This document shows positions 27,703-37,822 of a stretch of 64,000 nucleotides of DNA, piece by piece. Location of the stretch: positions 1,054,001-1,118,000 of the forward strand of contig NZ_JACGWA010000001.1 in assembly GCF_014077505.1 (NCBI RefSeq). Direction: 5' to 3'. Made by a program: the position numbers and the translations under genes. The notes below the pieces were generated by a model that searched no databases, was not told the origin of the DNA, and worked only from the letters and a program-made list of their open reading frames with translations. This stretch comes from Colwellia sp. BRX10-3. Lineage in GTDB: Bacteria > Pseudomonadota > Gammaproteobacteria > Enterobacterales > Alteromonadaceae. How positions within the stretch are numbered: position 1 is the first letter of the stretch; every line of letters starts with the position of its first letter.

Positions 27703-28263
27703 CTATTGGCGAATGCCTTCAATATGTAATATCAAATCTACTTTGCCAAAATCTTTTTTAAAGCCAAACTCACCCATGGTTATAGTTGATGTGCCGCTAA
27801 AGCCTGCACGGTAACCGCCCCAAGGGTCTTTACCTTCACCTATTGTTATAGCGTCGATTACCAAAGATTTAGTAACTCCATGCATGGTAAACGTTCCTGT
27901 AATGGTCAGCTTACCTTCACCTTTATCTTCAACTTTGTTACTAACGAATGTTGCTTCTGCAAATTTACTGACATCCAGAAAGTCATCTGAACGTACATGT
28001 TTATCACGTTTAGCATGATTTGAGTCAAAACTTGAGGTATCAATCGTTACGTTAACTTTAGACGCTGATATATTATCTTTGTCATAAGAAAAGTTACCTG
28101 AAAATTCATTGAATCGGCCAGCAAGTACACTAAAGCCTAGATGGCTTGCTTCAAAATTAATAGAGGCATGTGCGCCCTTAGTATCAATAATATAATCTGC
28201 TGCTGATACTGGTATTAATACTGTAGAAGTTAATAGAGCGCTAGCCAGTAATAATTTTTTCAT
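27703..28263 (-). CDS. YceI family periplasmic protein
   Basis: 186 residues with signal peptide MKKLLLASALLTSTVLIPVSAA. The lipocalin-like YceI fold is seen through YIIDTKGAHASINFEASHLGFSVLAGRFNEFSG, FDSNHAKRDKHVRSDDFLDVSKFAEATF, GTFTMHGVTKSL and the final GKVDLILHIEGIRQ. These proteins bind isoprenoid chains such as polyprenyl quinone. The gene follows cytochrome b561 by 33 bp, as in E. coli yceJ-yceI, which suggests a shared quinone-linked function. Confidence 0.95.
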   Translation of the reverse strand: MKKLLLASALLTSTVLIPVSAADYIIDTKGAHASINFEASHLGFSVLAGRFNEFSGNFSYDKDNISASKVNVTIDTSSFDSNHAKRDKHVRSDDFLDVSKFAEATFVSNKVEDKGEGKLTITGTFTMHGVTKSLVIDAITIGEGKDPWGGYRAGFSGTSTITMGEFGFKKDFGKVDLILHIEGIRQ

Positions 28264-28296
28264 ATCTATTCCTTTAAAGGTTTATTTATCTAAATA

Positions 28297-28857
28297 CTAT
28301 GTCTTAGTCATTCGTTTGAGGGTGTTATCTTTGTCAAAAAAGTGATGTTTCAAGGCAGCTAGGGCATGCACCAATGCGAAAATAATCATAGCGTATGCTA
28401 CGTAATAGTGCACTTCACCAGCAATATCCTCTTGATTTTTTATCGCTAGTACAACGGGTGTCACGTTAAACCAGTCAAAAACAGCAATGGTTTTTTCATT
28501 TGCACTGGTGATTAAAAAGCCTGAAATCAAAACAATGAATAGCGTAACGTACAATATAAATATCATTGAAGCTGATGCTTTTTTCTCAATAGCACTATGA
28601 CTTACGATCCCCGAAGGAGAACCAGCAATACGACGCCAAAATAACCTAAAAAGCGTAAACCCTAATAAAAGTATACCAACGCTTTCATGCCAATGAGGTA
28701 CAAGCTGATACCATCGGCTACTGTAATCTAAATCCACCATCCAATAACCTGAAGCAAATAATGCAAATATCGCTAATGCTGAAAGCCAGTGGAGCAATTT
28801 ACTCAGTATGCCATATTGTTGAGGATTGTTTTTCCACAATAATTTATTGCGTATCAT
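28297..28857 (-). CDS. Cytochrome b561 (YceJ-like)
   Basis: 186 residues with four transmembrane helices (about 25-40, 56-75, 94-113, 146-164). Candidate haem ligands are His in LLHWLSALAIFALFASGYW and in PHWHESVGILLLGFTLFR, and the later YAMIIFALVHALAALKHHF. It matches the di-haem b561 family that passes electrons between quinol and oxidants in the inner membrane. It is the first gene of the operon with yceI. ATG 28857 is used. Confidence 0.93.
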   Translation of the reverse strand: MIRNKLLWKNNPQQYGILSKLLHWLSALAIFALFASGYWMVDLDYSSRWYQLVPHWHESVGILLLGFTLFRLFWRRIAGSPSGIVSHSAIEKKASASMIFILYVTLFIVLISGFLITSANEKTIAVFDWFNVTPVVLAIKNQEDIAGEVHYYVAYAMIIFALVHALAALKHHFFDKDNTLKRMTKT

Positions 28858-29070
28858 TTTATCTCTTAATGATGACAGTTTTATTTAGTGTAGCGACTCA
28901 CTTACGATATACCTAGTCATTAGTTAAAAATCACTGAAGCTGGTCGCAATTATCTCACGTAAGTTTAGGTAGTGAGAAAATAAGCAAAACTTGAAAAAAT
29001 TATTGCGCTAGATCAAAACATTTATCAATTAAAGGCATAGAATCGTTATATTACTTAAGGAGTGATGCTA

Positions 29071-29382
29071 ATGAACAAAGAAAATCTAAACAATTTATTT
29101 AATAAAAGAATTGAACTACAACAACGTATCAGTGCTGTCGAAGATGATTTTAGAAAAGGTCGCTCTCAAGACTTTTCAGAACAAACTAGTGAAAATGAAA
29201 ATAATGAAGTGCTTAATGAGATTTATCATCAGGCAAAGCTTGAGCTTACGCTTGTCGAACAAGCAATAACGCGTAATGAAAATAGTGAATACGGTTTTTG
29301 TAGCCAATGTAATCAAGCGATAAACCCCGATCGCTTACGCATATTACCTTATATCGATACTTGTAGTAATTGTGCTAAATAG
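29071..29382 (+). CDS. DksA/TraR-type C4 zinc-finger protein
   Basis: 103 residues from ATG 29071, 8 bp after AAGGAG; a GTG nine bases upstream lies in that site and is rejected. The N-terminal half is a coiled coil (about 5-75). The C-terminal zinc finger is C-S-Q-C ... C-S-N-C with the two pairs 18 apart (FCSQCNQAINPDRLRILPYIDTCSNC). It is shorter than DksA (about 150 residues) and belongs to the secondary TraR/YbiI-like group that can modulate RNA polymerase without ppGpp. It stands alone. Confidence 0.88.
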   Translation: MNKENLNNLFNKRIELQQRISAVEDDFRKGRSQDFSEQTSENENNEVLNEIYHQAKLELTLVEQAITRNENSEYGFCSQCNQAINPDRLRILPYIDTCSNCAK

Positions 29383-29815
29383 CTGTCATCTTAATGAGAT
29401 AAAAATACGATTTACACCATGAGTTTTCAGCGTTTGAGCAGGAAATTTGTCACTTAAAAATCGTTTATTTAAAGCTTATAATAAATGAGCTGTGACCGTC
29501 CGGTAAAGTGAATTTAAATTTGCCAAATGTAGGCCAGTATCTGAGTTATATTTTTTATATCATACCTTTTGTATAAGACCTTATTTATGCGAATAAAACA
29601 CTAAAATACAGGTAAAAACGGCTTCGAATCTTATGGTCTACCGTGAACTAAAGCTATTAACACTTCTTATATTAAAATACGACCAACTTGTACTTCATTT
29701 GCACTGTCCAATAAATCAAATAAGCTGTATTGCCCTAGGTAAATAAAAAATCTTCGCTTCGTTTCGGTAAAAATCTATTTTAATTTAAATCATAATTTTA
29801 CCATTTTTATTAACA
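29383..29815. other. Non-coding interval before the nor cluster end
   Basis: About 430 bp with no credible gene on either strand; codon-like structure is absent and the region is AT-rich. The right end has GGTAAAAAT paired at a distance with ATTTTACC (29766-29802), a possible weak terminator for the norD operon. Otherwise nothing was recognised. Confidence 0.45.
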
Positions 29816-30010
29816 TTACCGAGGTAAATAATACATCATGAAAATACAAAATATAAATACCATCCAAAACCATTTTTTGAAAAATATTCTGCGACTGTTA
29901 GCGCCTTCAGGTGGTTTTTTTGACACCGGCATTCCACAATTTATACAAGACTGTTCCGTAGTCTTATTTTCTGTTTGGCAATACAGACATTTTACCTTTT
30001 CTACAGACAT
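29816..30010 (-). CDS. Small zinc-ribbon membrane protein after norD
   Basis: 64 residues. The N-terminus holds a zinc ribbon, C-x2-C ... C-x2-C (KCLYCQTENKTTEQSCINCGMP). A basic linker follows, then one transmembrane helix (about 45-61, WFWMVFIFCIFMMYYL). It starts 2 bp after the norD stop, so it is surely co-transcribed and perhaps coupled. I do not recognise a named family. Its place suggests a helper in NO reductase maturation or an unrelated passenger. Real gene rather than shadow because of the CxxC pairs and the tight spacing. Confidence 0.7.
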   Translation of the reverse strand: MSVEKVKCLYCQTENKTTEQSCINCGMPVSKKPPEGANSRRIFFKKWFWMVFIFCIFMMYYLPR

Positions 30011-30012
30011 GA

Positions 30013-31854
30013 TTAATGGCTCGTCAATTGATGATATAGTTGCGGTAAGCGCATGGGCAGCTGAGATGGACGCAATATAACCGTGTAACCGTCGCTGCCA
30101 AATAAATAAGGAAGATACTCCTCAGCTTCCTGATCTATGGTAATACAGAATGGTTTTATGCCTAAATTAACAGCTTCAATAATCGCTTGATGAGTGTCTT
30201 CAATACCAAAACGGCCTTCATAATGATCAATATCATTTGGCTTACCGTCCGTTAAGATAAGTAGTAATTTTTGGCTATTTTTTTGCTCTGACAACACCTT
30301 AGTTGCCTGTCTAATGGCAGCACCCATTCGCGTATAAAATCCCGGACGAAGGGACTGAATACGTCCCCTCACATGATCGGTATATGGTTCATTGAAATTC
30401 TTCAACATAGTAAAGCGCACATTGGTGCGCTTTACTGACGAAAACCCGTACATGGCAAAATTATCGCCCACGCTATTTAATGCTTCACCAAACAACATCA
30501 TACTGTCTTGAACAACATCTATCACACGATTGTTACTATCTAGATATGAGTCTGTAGACATAGAAAGGTCCGCCAATAATAAGGTGGAAATATCACGATT
30601 ATTACCCCGGAAACTTTTAAATAGGCCTTTTTCTTGCGTGGGCGATATCTTACTTTCCACATGAAAGTCCAGCCATGCAGCTAAGTCAATTTCTTCACCT
30701 TGAGGTTGTGATTTAAGCCAATACTTTGCACTTCGCAGCTGTTCGAACTGTGCTTGAATAACTTTCGCCGTTTTTTGTAATTTCAGCGGCAACTTTTTAG
30801 CAGAGCTGTCTTTAGGCAGCATAGGCTGTAAGATACAACGGTCTGCCTCTAACAACTGTTTTTTATAGTGCCATTCAGGTAGTTTAATGCCTTCCCCAAT
30901 GGGAATATCGTCTTCAGATGCTGAAGGTAAATCTAAATCTATTTTTACCCGTGCACTTTTTTGCTCTTGCTGTTGTGACAAAGTAATAGTATCTAAATCT
31001 TCAATGACTCGTTGATTTTCTTCATCATCCTCATCGGTATCATCACTGCCGCGATCTAATTTAATAAACTCACTCCATGAGAACATACTTTCCAGCCGAA
31101 AGATCATCATGCCGTCTTTACCATCGCCCGTATCAACACGTTCCGCTTTTTTGCGACTACTTTGACTTTTCTTGGTCTTATTCTTGCTTTTTTGGCTATC
31201 TGTTTCTTCAAAGTCGCCATATTCAGGGAGTAATTGAGGATCTAGATGTGCAGACGGATATAGCCATAAATATACGGCTTGCGGAGCATAATTCACTGCA
31301 GGAAACTCATTAACAGTCCCAGGCGATAAAATTGCTTGGCAAATAGCTTTTTCCATTAATTGTTCATTTACAGGCCGTTTGGTTTGATCAACCCTAGTTT
31401 CAATAAATGCTGTGGCAAGCTTTTTATATCTAGGCCTTAAGGATGGGTGTTTTTTCAGTACATCAACAACTATTTGTTGATTATCTATCGCCCAGTGTCT
31501 GAACGAACCTTGATGATGAGCAGCTAATATTGCCAACCAAATATATAAATCGCGATTAAGTTCAATAGATGGAAATACCGCAAGACTTTCAGGTAAACGT
31601 AAGCTTTCTTCATCTTGCCATGCCAAACTTATTGGGGTGTTGTCTGCTGCAATTTTTTGCAAAAAAGATTTTCGGATCAAGTAATCACGGACACTGGCTG
31701 ACTCCATGCGTTTTGCTGCATCACCACCAAGGGCTCGATAAACAATACCCACCGATTTACTTATGTCAGTAAAATCAACTTTTGCCTCTTCAAAGTTTCT
31801 ACTGGCTTTACGTATAATGTACTTGTGCCAGATCCCACCAATCCACTCTTCCAT
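30013..31854 (-). CDS. norD: NorD, VWA-domain NO reductase activation protein
   Basis: 613 residues. The C-terminal von Willebrand A domain (about 420-605) has the MIDAS start LLLADLSMSTDSYLD (D-x-S-x-S), then GFYTRMGAAIRQAT (the conserved Thr) and LLILTDGKPNDIDHY. The middle is acidic and low complexity (about 220-300). NorD acts with the AAA+ ATPase NorQ to insert or activate the non-haem iron in NorB; NorQ is encoded upstream in the same cluster. Cytoplasmic. The gene is 107 bp after a small unknown membrane protein gene. Confidence 0.95.
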   Translation of the reverse strand: MEEWIGGIWHKYIIRKASRNFEEAKVDFTDISKSVGIVYRALGGDAAKRMESASVRDYLIRKSFLQKIAADNTPISLAWQDEESLRLPESLAVFPSIELNRDLYIWLAILAAHHQGSFRHWAIDNQQIVVDVLKKHPSLRPRYKKLATAFIETRVDQTKRPVNEQLMEKAICQAILSPGTVNEFPAVNYAPQAVYLWLYPSAHLDPQLLPEYGDFEETDSQKSKNKTKKSQSSRKKAERVDTGDGKDGMMIFRLESMFSWSEFIKLDRGSDDTDEDDEENQRVIEDLDTITLSQQQEQKSARVKIDLDLPSASEDDIPIGEGIKLPEWHYKKQLLEADRCILQPMLPKDSSAKKLPLKLQKTAKVIQAQFEQLRSAKYWLKSQPQGEEIDLAAWLDFHVESKISPTQEKGLFKSFRGNNRDISTLLLADLSMSTDSYLDSNNRVIDVVQDSMMLFGEALNSVGDNFAMYGFSSVKRTNVRFTMLKNFNEPYTDHVRGRIQSLRPGFYTRMGAAIRQATKVLSEQKNSQKLLLILTDGKPNDIDHYEGRFGIEDTHQAIIEAVNLGIKPFCITIDQEAEEYLPYLFGSDGYTVILRPSQLPMRLPQLYHQLTSH

Positions 31855-31961
31855 TTTTAATGACTAATTTTAAGTTGCATACATAAAGACGATTAAACGC
31901 TAATGATTAATATTGACATGCCAATAATCCAAGCGACTATAGTTTTGTAATTTCAGTTAAA

Positions 31962-32231
31962 CTACTTAGTTTTGTTATTTTTGTTAATTCGTAAATCGGG
32001 TAAGTTAGTATTGGCGATAGCATTTAATACTATGCCCAAGGTAAAACAGAAAAAAGCCACTGCTCCCATGCTAGCTTTCAATACTTTTTCATCTTCGCTA
32101 TTTATTGTCAGAAGATATATCGCACTTACCACACCTAAAAATATCGAAATAATACTAATTACTTTCGCTATTTTTTGTAATAGCCGCTTGGGACCTTCTT
32201 TTCTTGGCATTATTTCATTGTCTGAATCCAA
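31962..32231 (-). CDS. Small two-helix membrane protein in the nor cluster
   Basis: 89 residues from TTG 32231, which is 9 bp after AGGA; an ATG 21 bp later (MPRKEGP) is an alternative. Two transmembrane helices (about 25-44 and 54-72) are flanked by basic ends. I do not recognise the family. It lies between norB and norD, separated from norB by a terminator, so it probably starts the norD transcript. Confidence 0.6.
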   Translation of the reverse strand: MDSDNEIMPRKEGPKRLLQKIAKVISIISIFLGVVSAIYLLTINSEDEKVLKASMGAVAFFCFTLGIVLNAIANTNLPDLRINKNNKTK

Positions 32232-32256
32232 TATTTTTTATCCTTTTATTCGTTAA

Positions 32257-32289
32257 ATAAAAGCCGAGATATCACTATCACGGCTTTAT
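32257..32289 (-). terminator. norCB terminator
   Basis: AATAAAGCCG pairs with CGGCTTTTATT around an inner GATA/TATC stem, 30 bp past the norB stop, with a U-rich tail on the minus strand. Confidence 0.75.
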
Positions 32290-32318
32290 TGGGGCTTTTT
32301 TAACTGAATTAAATTTAA

Positions 32319-34158
<1,840 letters not shown>

Positions 34159-34259
34159 AATGTTTTCCCTTATTAAGAAATAAAAATTGGCTGTGATGTA
34201 TCATACTTACTTAACCAAATTTCAATAGAGAGCTAGCTGTTACTTGTTTAAGTCGCAAT

Positions 34260-34300
34260 ATAATATAGCCTTGCGAAATTAATATATTGTTTCAGATCAA
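34260..34300 (-). promoter_or_regulatory. FNR-type promoter of norCB
   Basis: On the minus strand TTGATCTGAAACAA (34287-34300), one base off the TTGAT-N4-ATCAA FNR/DNR consensus, is followed after 21 bp by TATTAT (34260-34265). That spacing matches a class II FNR promoter with the box centred at about -41. The box overlaps the stop codon of the preceding gene. Confidence 0.65.
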
Positions 34301-34647
34301 AAGAAAGGGACTTTCCTCGCCATTGCTCTTGCAATATTTAACATTCCAATCATTACAAACGCAGTATGTACTGATATACAATAGAGAATCATCGCAAGTA
34401 GATATGCTTCATATTGTTTTGCTGTAAAAATAATGATTAAAGGAATTATTATGACTAATAAACCCGCTAGAAGTGATAATTGTGTGGCACGATATAGGTG
34501 TATTCGTTGCCAACCAAGTTTCTTACTATTTTTGTAAAAGAACCAAAGTAAGATAATAAAAGCAAGGCCCGGTAATAGCAGTAAATTCATTAAATATAGT
34601 GACTGATAAAAAATGGCAGATCGCTGATGCAACTTGTGCTTATTCAC
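34297..34647 (-). CDS. Multi-helix membrane protein in the nor cluster
   Basis: 116 residues with three probable transmembrane helices (about 18-37, 56-75, 83-105). The pattern FFYKNSKKLGWQRIHLYRATQLSLLAG, then FVMIGMLNIARAMARK, resembles small DUF4870-like membrane proteins, but I cannot name the family. It lies between norF and norC on the same strand. It may help NO reductase assembly or be a passenger. Confidence 0.65.
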   Translation of the reverse strand: MNKHKLHQRSAIFYQSLYLMNLLLLPGLAFIILLWFFYKNSKKLGWQRIHLYRATQLSLLAGLLVIIIPLIIIFTAKQYEAYLLAMILYCISVHTAFVMIGMLNIARAMARKVPFF

Positions 34648-34703
34648 TATTAAATCTCCTTATTAACAAATATCTATCTATTTGTTTAGCCGAAAGTTTC
34701 TGA

Positions 34704-34958
34704 CTAAATAATATAAATTAAAAAGATAATACCCGGGGTAAAAAATATATAACTCAATAATATAAAACGCCACTTACGAGGTGCATGTTTAAGCTCCATA
34801 AAGTTATCTATAATTTGCTGGGCTTTTAGAAAAACAATAAACAACGCGATAAAAGTAAGTAACCTAGGTTCATCAATCACACTTGATATGCGTATAGATA
34901 CAAGTGTTAAACTTATTAGTAACAACCAACTTAAGGTGATTTTTTTTATTGTAATCAT
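34704..34958 (-). CDS. norF: NorF-like small membrane protein
   Basis: 84 residues with three transmembrane helices, matching the small cytochrome-oxidase-subunit-IV-like NorF family. The signature is IALFIVFLKAQQIIDNFMELKHAPRKWR. It follows norE by 28 bp. A paralogue (HFMELKQANKNLR) is encoded at 39895-40149. NorE and NorF are not needed for catalysis but support NO reductase activity in Paracoccus. Confidence 0.88.
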   Translation of the reverse strand: MITIKKITLSWLLLISLTLVSIRISSVIDEPRLLTFIALFIVFLKAQQIIDNFMELKHAPRKWRFILLSYIFFTPGIIFLIYII

Positions 34959-34986
34959 GGTTTTTCTTAAAATTGCTTAACGTAAA

Positions 34987-35574
34987 TTAAAGAATATAGA
35001 TTAAGGGAAATAAAATAATCCAGACCAAATCAACCATATGCCAATAACTTGCTCCAGCTTCAAACCCCGTAATAGACTCTTTATAGCCACCTTTTTTAAC
35101 GTTAACAGCAATACATATCAGTATAACGATACCCAATATTACGTGCAGAAAATGAAACCCGGTAATAAGAAAATACAAAGTAAAAAATGTATTGGTTTCA
35201 ATATCAATCCCCATAACAAACAACTGGTTATATTCCCATAGCTTAGTGGCCATATACACGCATGCGGCTACTATACTTAATATCAGTAAGTATACTGTCA
35301 GCTGATTTTTCCCTAAAGAAACAAATTTCAAAGACAAAACAACCAAAAAGCTACTGGTGATCAATGCTAGTGTGTTGATCAAGCCGGCAACCGTATGAAG
35401 CATACTCTTACCTGCGTGAAACATTTCACCATTGAATTGTTCAGTAACGGCAAAAGCGATAAAAAACAGTGAAAATACAGTCAGCTCAGCCAAAATAAAA
35501 AACCACATGGCTAAGTCGCCAGGCAGTCTTTTATTGATACTTTTAGGGCTAACCACCAACGATAAGTTAGACAT
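34987..35574 (-). CDS. norE: NorE, cytochrome c oxidase subunit III-like protein
   Basis: 195 residues, five transmembrane helices. The fold resembles subunit III: RLPGDLAMWFFILAELTVFSLFFIAFAVTEQFN, then TNTFFTLYFLITGFHFLHVILGIVILI, and the terminal SYWHMVDLVWIILFPLIYIL. It starts 3 bp after norQ. It assists NorCB and is part of the norQEF unit. A second copy is encoded at 39269-39886. Confidence 0.93.
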   Translation of the reverse strand: MSNLSLVVSPKSINKRLPGDLAMWFFILAELTVFSLFFIAFAVTEQFNGEMFHAGKSMLHTVAGLINTLALITSSFLVVLSLKFVSLGKNQLTVYLLILSIVAACVYMATKLWEYNQLFVMGIDIETNTFFTLYFLITGFHFLHVILGIVILICIAVNVKKGGYKESITGFEAGASYWHMVDLVWIILFPLIYIL

Positions 35575-35577
35575 TAA

Positions 35578-36375
35578 TCATTCATCAAAATATATTTTTG
35601 CAACATCCATTAATGCTTTAACCGTATCAGGATCATCAGATAATGGCTCTGCTAAACAACAACGACATACATCAATCGGATTCATGCCACTTGTCATCAT
35701 TTTTGCCGCATAAATAAGTAAACGTGTTGATACCACCTCATCTAAATCATTTTTTTCTAATCGACGTAAAGATTGCGCTAATTCAATCAACTTAAAGGCT
35801 AAGTGAGGGTCGACCCCAGCTTCTTTTATTAAAATTTCTTGTTCTAACTCCGCTGTTGGGTAGCCAAACCTTAATGCAACAAAACGCTGACGGGTACTTG
35901 GTTTCATTCCTTTTAATAAATTTTGATAACCTGGATTGTACGAAACGACTAACATAAATCCTGGTGCCGCCTCAATAATTTCGCCTGTTCGCTCTAAAGG
36001 TAGCACTCTGCGGTCATCTGCTAATGGGTGCAAAACAACCGTGGTGTCTTTACGAGCTTCAACGACTTCATCTAAATAGCATATACCACCTTCTCTAACC
36101 GCTTTTGTCAGCGGGCCATCTTGCCAATAAGTACCCTCAGGCCCAATTAAGTGCCGACCAACAAGATCTGCTGCTGTTAAATCATCATGGCAAGCCACTG
36201 TATATAAGGGTTTATTTAACTTTTCAGCCATATGAGCAACAAAACGTGTTTTACCACACCCTGTAGGCCCCTTAATAAGTACAGGTAGTTTATGCTCAAA
36301 AGCGTATTCAAATAGTGAAGTTTCATTCGATTGCTCTTGATAAAACAGCGGTAATTTTGTGCGTTGAGTATTTAT
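35578..36375 (-). CDS. norQ: NorQ, AAA+ MoxR-type ATPase with non-standard start
   Basis: 265 residues if read from ATA at 36375. The Walker A motif GPTGCGKTRFVAHM lies upstream of the first in-frame ATG (36231), so that ATG cannot be the true start. Going upstream, the frame has no ATG, GTG or TTG before a stop. An ATA codon 8 bp after GAGG begins INTQRTKLPLFYQEQ, where a Met would give a normal NorQ N-terminus. Walker B is GGICYLDEVVEA, and the arginine and sensor parts (SYNPGYQNLLKGMKPSTRQRFVALRF) are intact. It acts with NorD to activate NO reductase. Possible point mutation, sequencing error or rare AUA initiation. Confidence 0.9.
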   Translation of the reverse strand: MNTQRTKLPLFYQEQSNETSLFEYAFEHKLPVLIKGPTGCGKTRFVAHMAEKLNKPLYTVACHDDLTAADLVGRHLIGPEGTYWQDGPLTKAVREGGICYLDEVVEARKDTTVVLHPLADDRRVLPLERTGEIIEAAPGFMLVVSYNPGYQNLLKGMKPSTRQRFVALRFGYPTAELEQEILIKEAGVDPHLAFKLIELAQSLRRLEKNDLDEVVSTRLLIYAAKMMTSGMNPIDVCRCCLAEPLSDDPDTVKALMDVAKIYFDE

Positions 36376-36449
36376 ATTATTATCCTCTGTATACTTTTTT
36401 TGCGAAATTAAAAGCGATTCACTGACATTTGACTAAACGAGAGTATGAA

Positions 36450-37025
36450 TTACTTTTTATTTAAATTAATAGCGATCAATGCCGCCATTTCATCTATTGG
36501 GGTGGTGTCAGAAAAGTGGGTAACATATTTACTCTGCGCATCCATCAAATAAATAACGGCACTATGGTCGTAGGTGTAGTTTTCTGAATTAGGGTCTGTT
36601 GATTTACTAAAATATGCTCTATAGGCGCGAGCAACATTTTCAAGCTGAAGCTCTGTTCCTGTTAGCCCGACGATACTAGGGTGAAAGTTTTGCAGATAAG
36701 TCTGCAACCTCTGTGGCGAATCTCGCTCAGGATCCACGCTAATAAATATAGGCGTTATTTTCAACTCAAAGTTATCAATCTTTTGAAGCGCAGCAATCAT
36801 TCTTTGTAAACCTAAAGGGCAAACATTCGGGCAATGGGTAAAACCAAAAAACACTAATGAATATTTCCCTAGATAGTTTTTTTCAGTGACCGCATTGCCG
36901 CGATGATCTATTAGATTAAAATTGCCACCGATAAGCGATCCGCCAGTAGTTTCAGTTCCATCGAAAACGACAGCTACAGCAGACATTGAATATACGAAAC
37001 ACAGGATTAAACAAATTGACTTCAT
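36450..37025 (-). CDS. SCO1/SenC family copper chaperone
   Basis: 191 residues with a signal peptide (MKSICLILCFVYSMSAVA) and a thioredoxin-like fold. The copper site is C-P-N-V-C-P in GFTHCPNVCPLGLQRM plus the later His in YTYDHSAVIYLMD. Family members deliver copper to the CuA centre of oxidases. Here the context, an operon with nirK and nirV, points to copper delivery to the nitrite reductase. Its start overlaps the nirV stop by 4 bp. Confidence 0.93.
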   Translation of the reverse strand: MKSICLILCFVYSMSAVAVVFDGTETTGGSLIGGNFNLIDHRGNAVTEKNYLGKYSLVFFGFTHCPNVCPLGLQRMIAALQKIDNFELKITPIFISVDPERDSPQRLQTYLQNFHPSIVGLTGTELQLENVARAYRAYFSKSTDPNSENYTYDHSAVIYLMDAQSKYVTHFSDTTPIDEMAALIAINLNKK

Positions 37026-37819
37026 TTTTTCTCTTCCAGTACCAGCCTAAAACCTAAATTTGCAGCTGGCTGTAACGTTGCACACCCGCCATTGTAGGTA
37101 TCATTAATAAAATCAGGAATATGTGCTCTGTTTTCACCTTGCACTATTCTTGTTGTACACGCATCAGGAGAATTTATCGCCGCTACAGTCTGAGGTTTTA
37201 ATTTATTCGCTTTTGATGCATACCAACAAGTTAATGTCCATTCCCAGACATTACCTTGAAAGTCAGCAAGGCCCCAATAATTTTCCTTAAATGAACCTAA
37301 TGGCATAGTCTTTTTAGAAATTCTACGTATTTTTTCTAGCGATGAGTAATCATATAGAATTTCTAAATTACGATGATCTTTACCCATATATGCCGCATAA
37401 ACCCACTCTTCTTCTGTAGGCAGCCGATAAGCTTTTCCGGTATATGATGAATACCATTTAGAAAATTGATAAGCATCATGCCAATTAACTCTAACAACAG
37501 GCGAATCAAGTGTTTCTCCCGCGCGGATTGTTGCAGGCCTATTGCAGCCTTTCAATGTGAAACATAGGTTCCAAAGACTGTTGCTGACTTCGAATTTACC
37601 AATATAAACTGCTGACTCAAATACGACTTCCTTTTCATAATATCCTAGTTTGAAAAAGTTATTATCTGGAATGTACAAGGTATAGCGCCCTTTAGGCACT
37701 TTAATAGTTTGATAGAGCATTGGTGCAGCGCTTTTATCTGCTAACGTGGCGTTAGACACGGATGTGTGTAACGCCATAAATAGCGCGATTAAAAAAGTAA
37801 TTGCTTTTTTAAAGCCCAT
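37022..37819 (-). CDS. nirV: NirV-like formylglycine-generating-enzyme family protein
   Basis: 265 residues with a signal peptide (MGFKKAITFLIALFMALHTSVSNA). The body is the FGE-sulfatase/SUMF1 fold: SAVYIGKFEVSNSLWNLCF, VVRVNWHDAYQFSKWYSSYTGKAYRLPTEEEWVYAA, GLADFQGNVWEWTLTCWY, ANLGFRLVLE. The NirV product, named in Rhodobacter sphaeroides where nirV follows nirK, is of this family and its role in nitrite reductase assembly is unclear. It starts 3 bp after nirK and overlaps the SCO gene. Confidence 0.88.
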   Translation of the reverse strand: MGFKKAITFLIALFMALHTSVSNATLADKSAAPMLYQTIKVPKGRYTLYIPDNNFFKLGYYEKEVVFESAVYIGKFEVSNSLWNLCFTLKGCNRPATIRAGETLDSPVVRVNWHDAYQFSKWYSSYTGKAYRLPTEEEWVYAAYMGKDHRNLEILYDYSSLEKIRRISKKTMPLGSFKENYWGLADFQGNVWEWTLTCWYASKANKLKPQTVAAINSPDACTTRIVQGENRAHIPDFINDTYNGGCATLQPAANLGFRLVLEEKK

Positions 37820-37822
37820 CGG

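Noticed and set aside
29422-29460. Mini open frame MSFQRLSRKFVT after the zinc-finger gene
   Set aside because: Twelve codons without a ribosome binding site or context.
35410-35430. Possible parS at CGTGAAACA in norE
   Set aside because: Only a half-site; the left arm does not match the palindrome.
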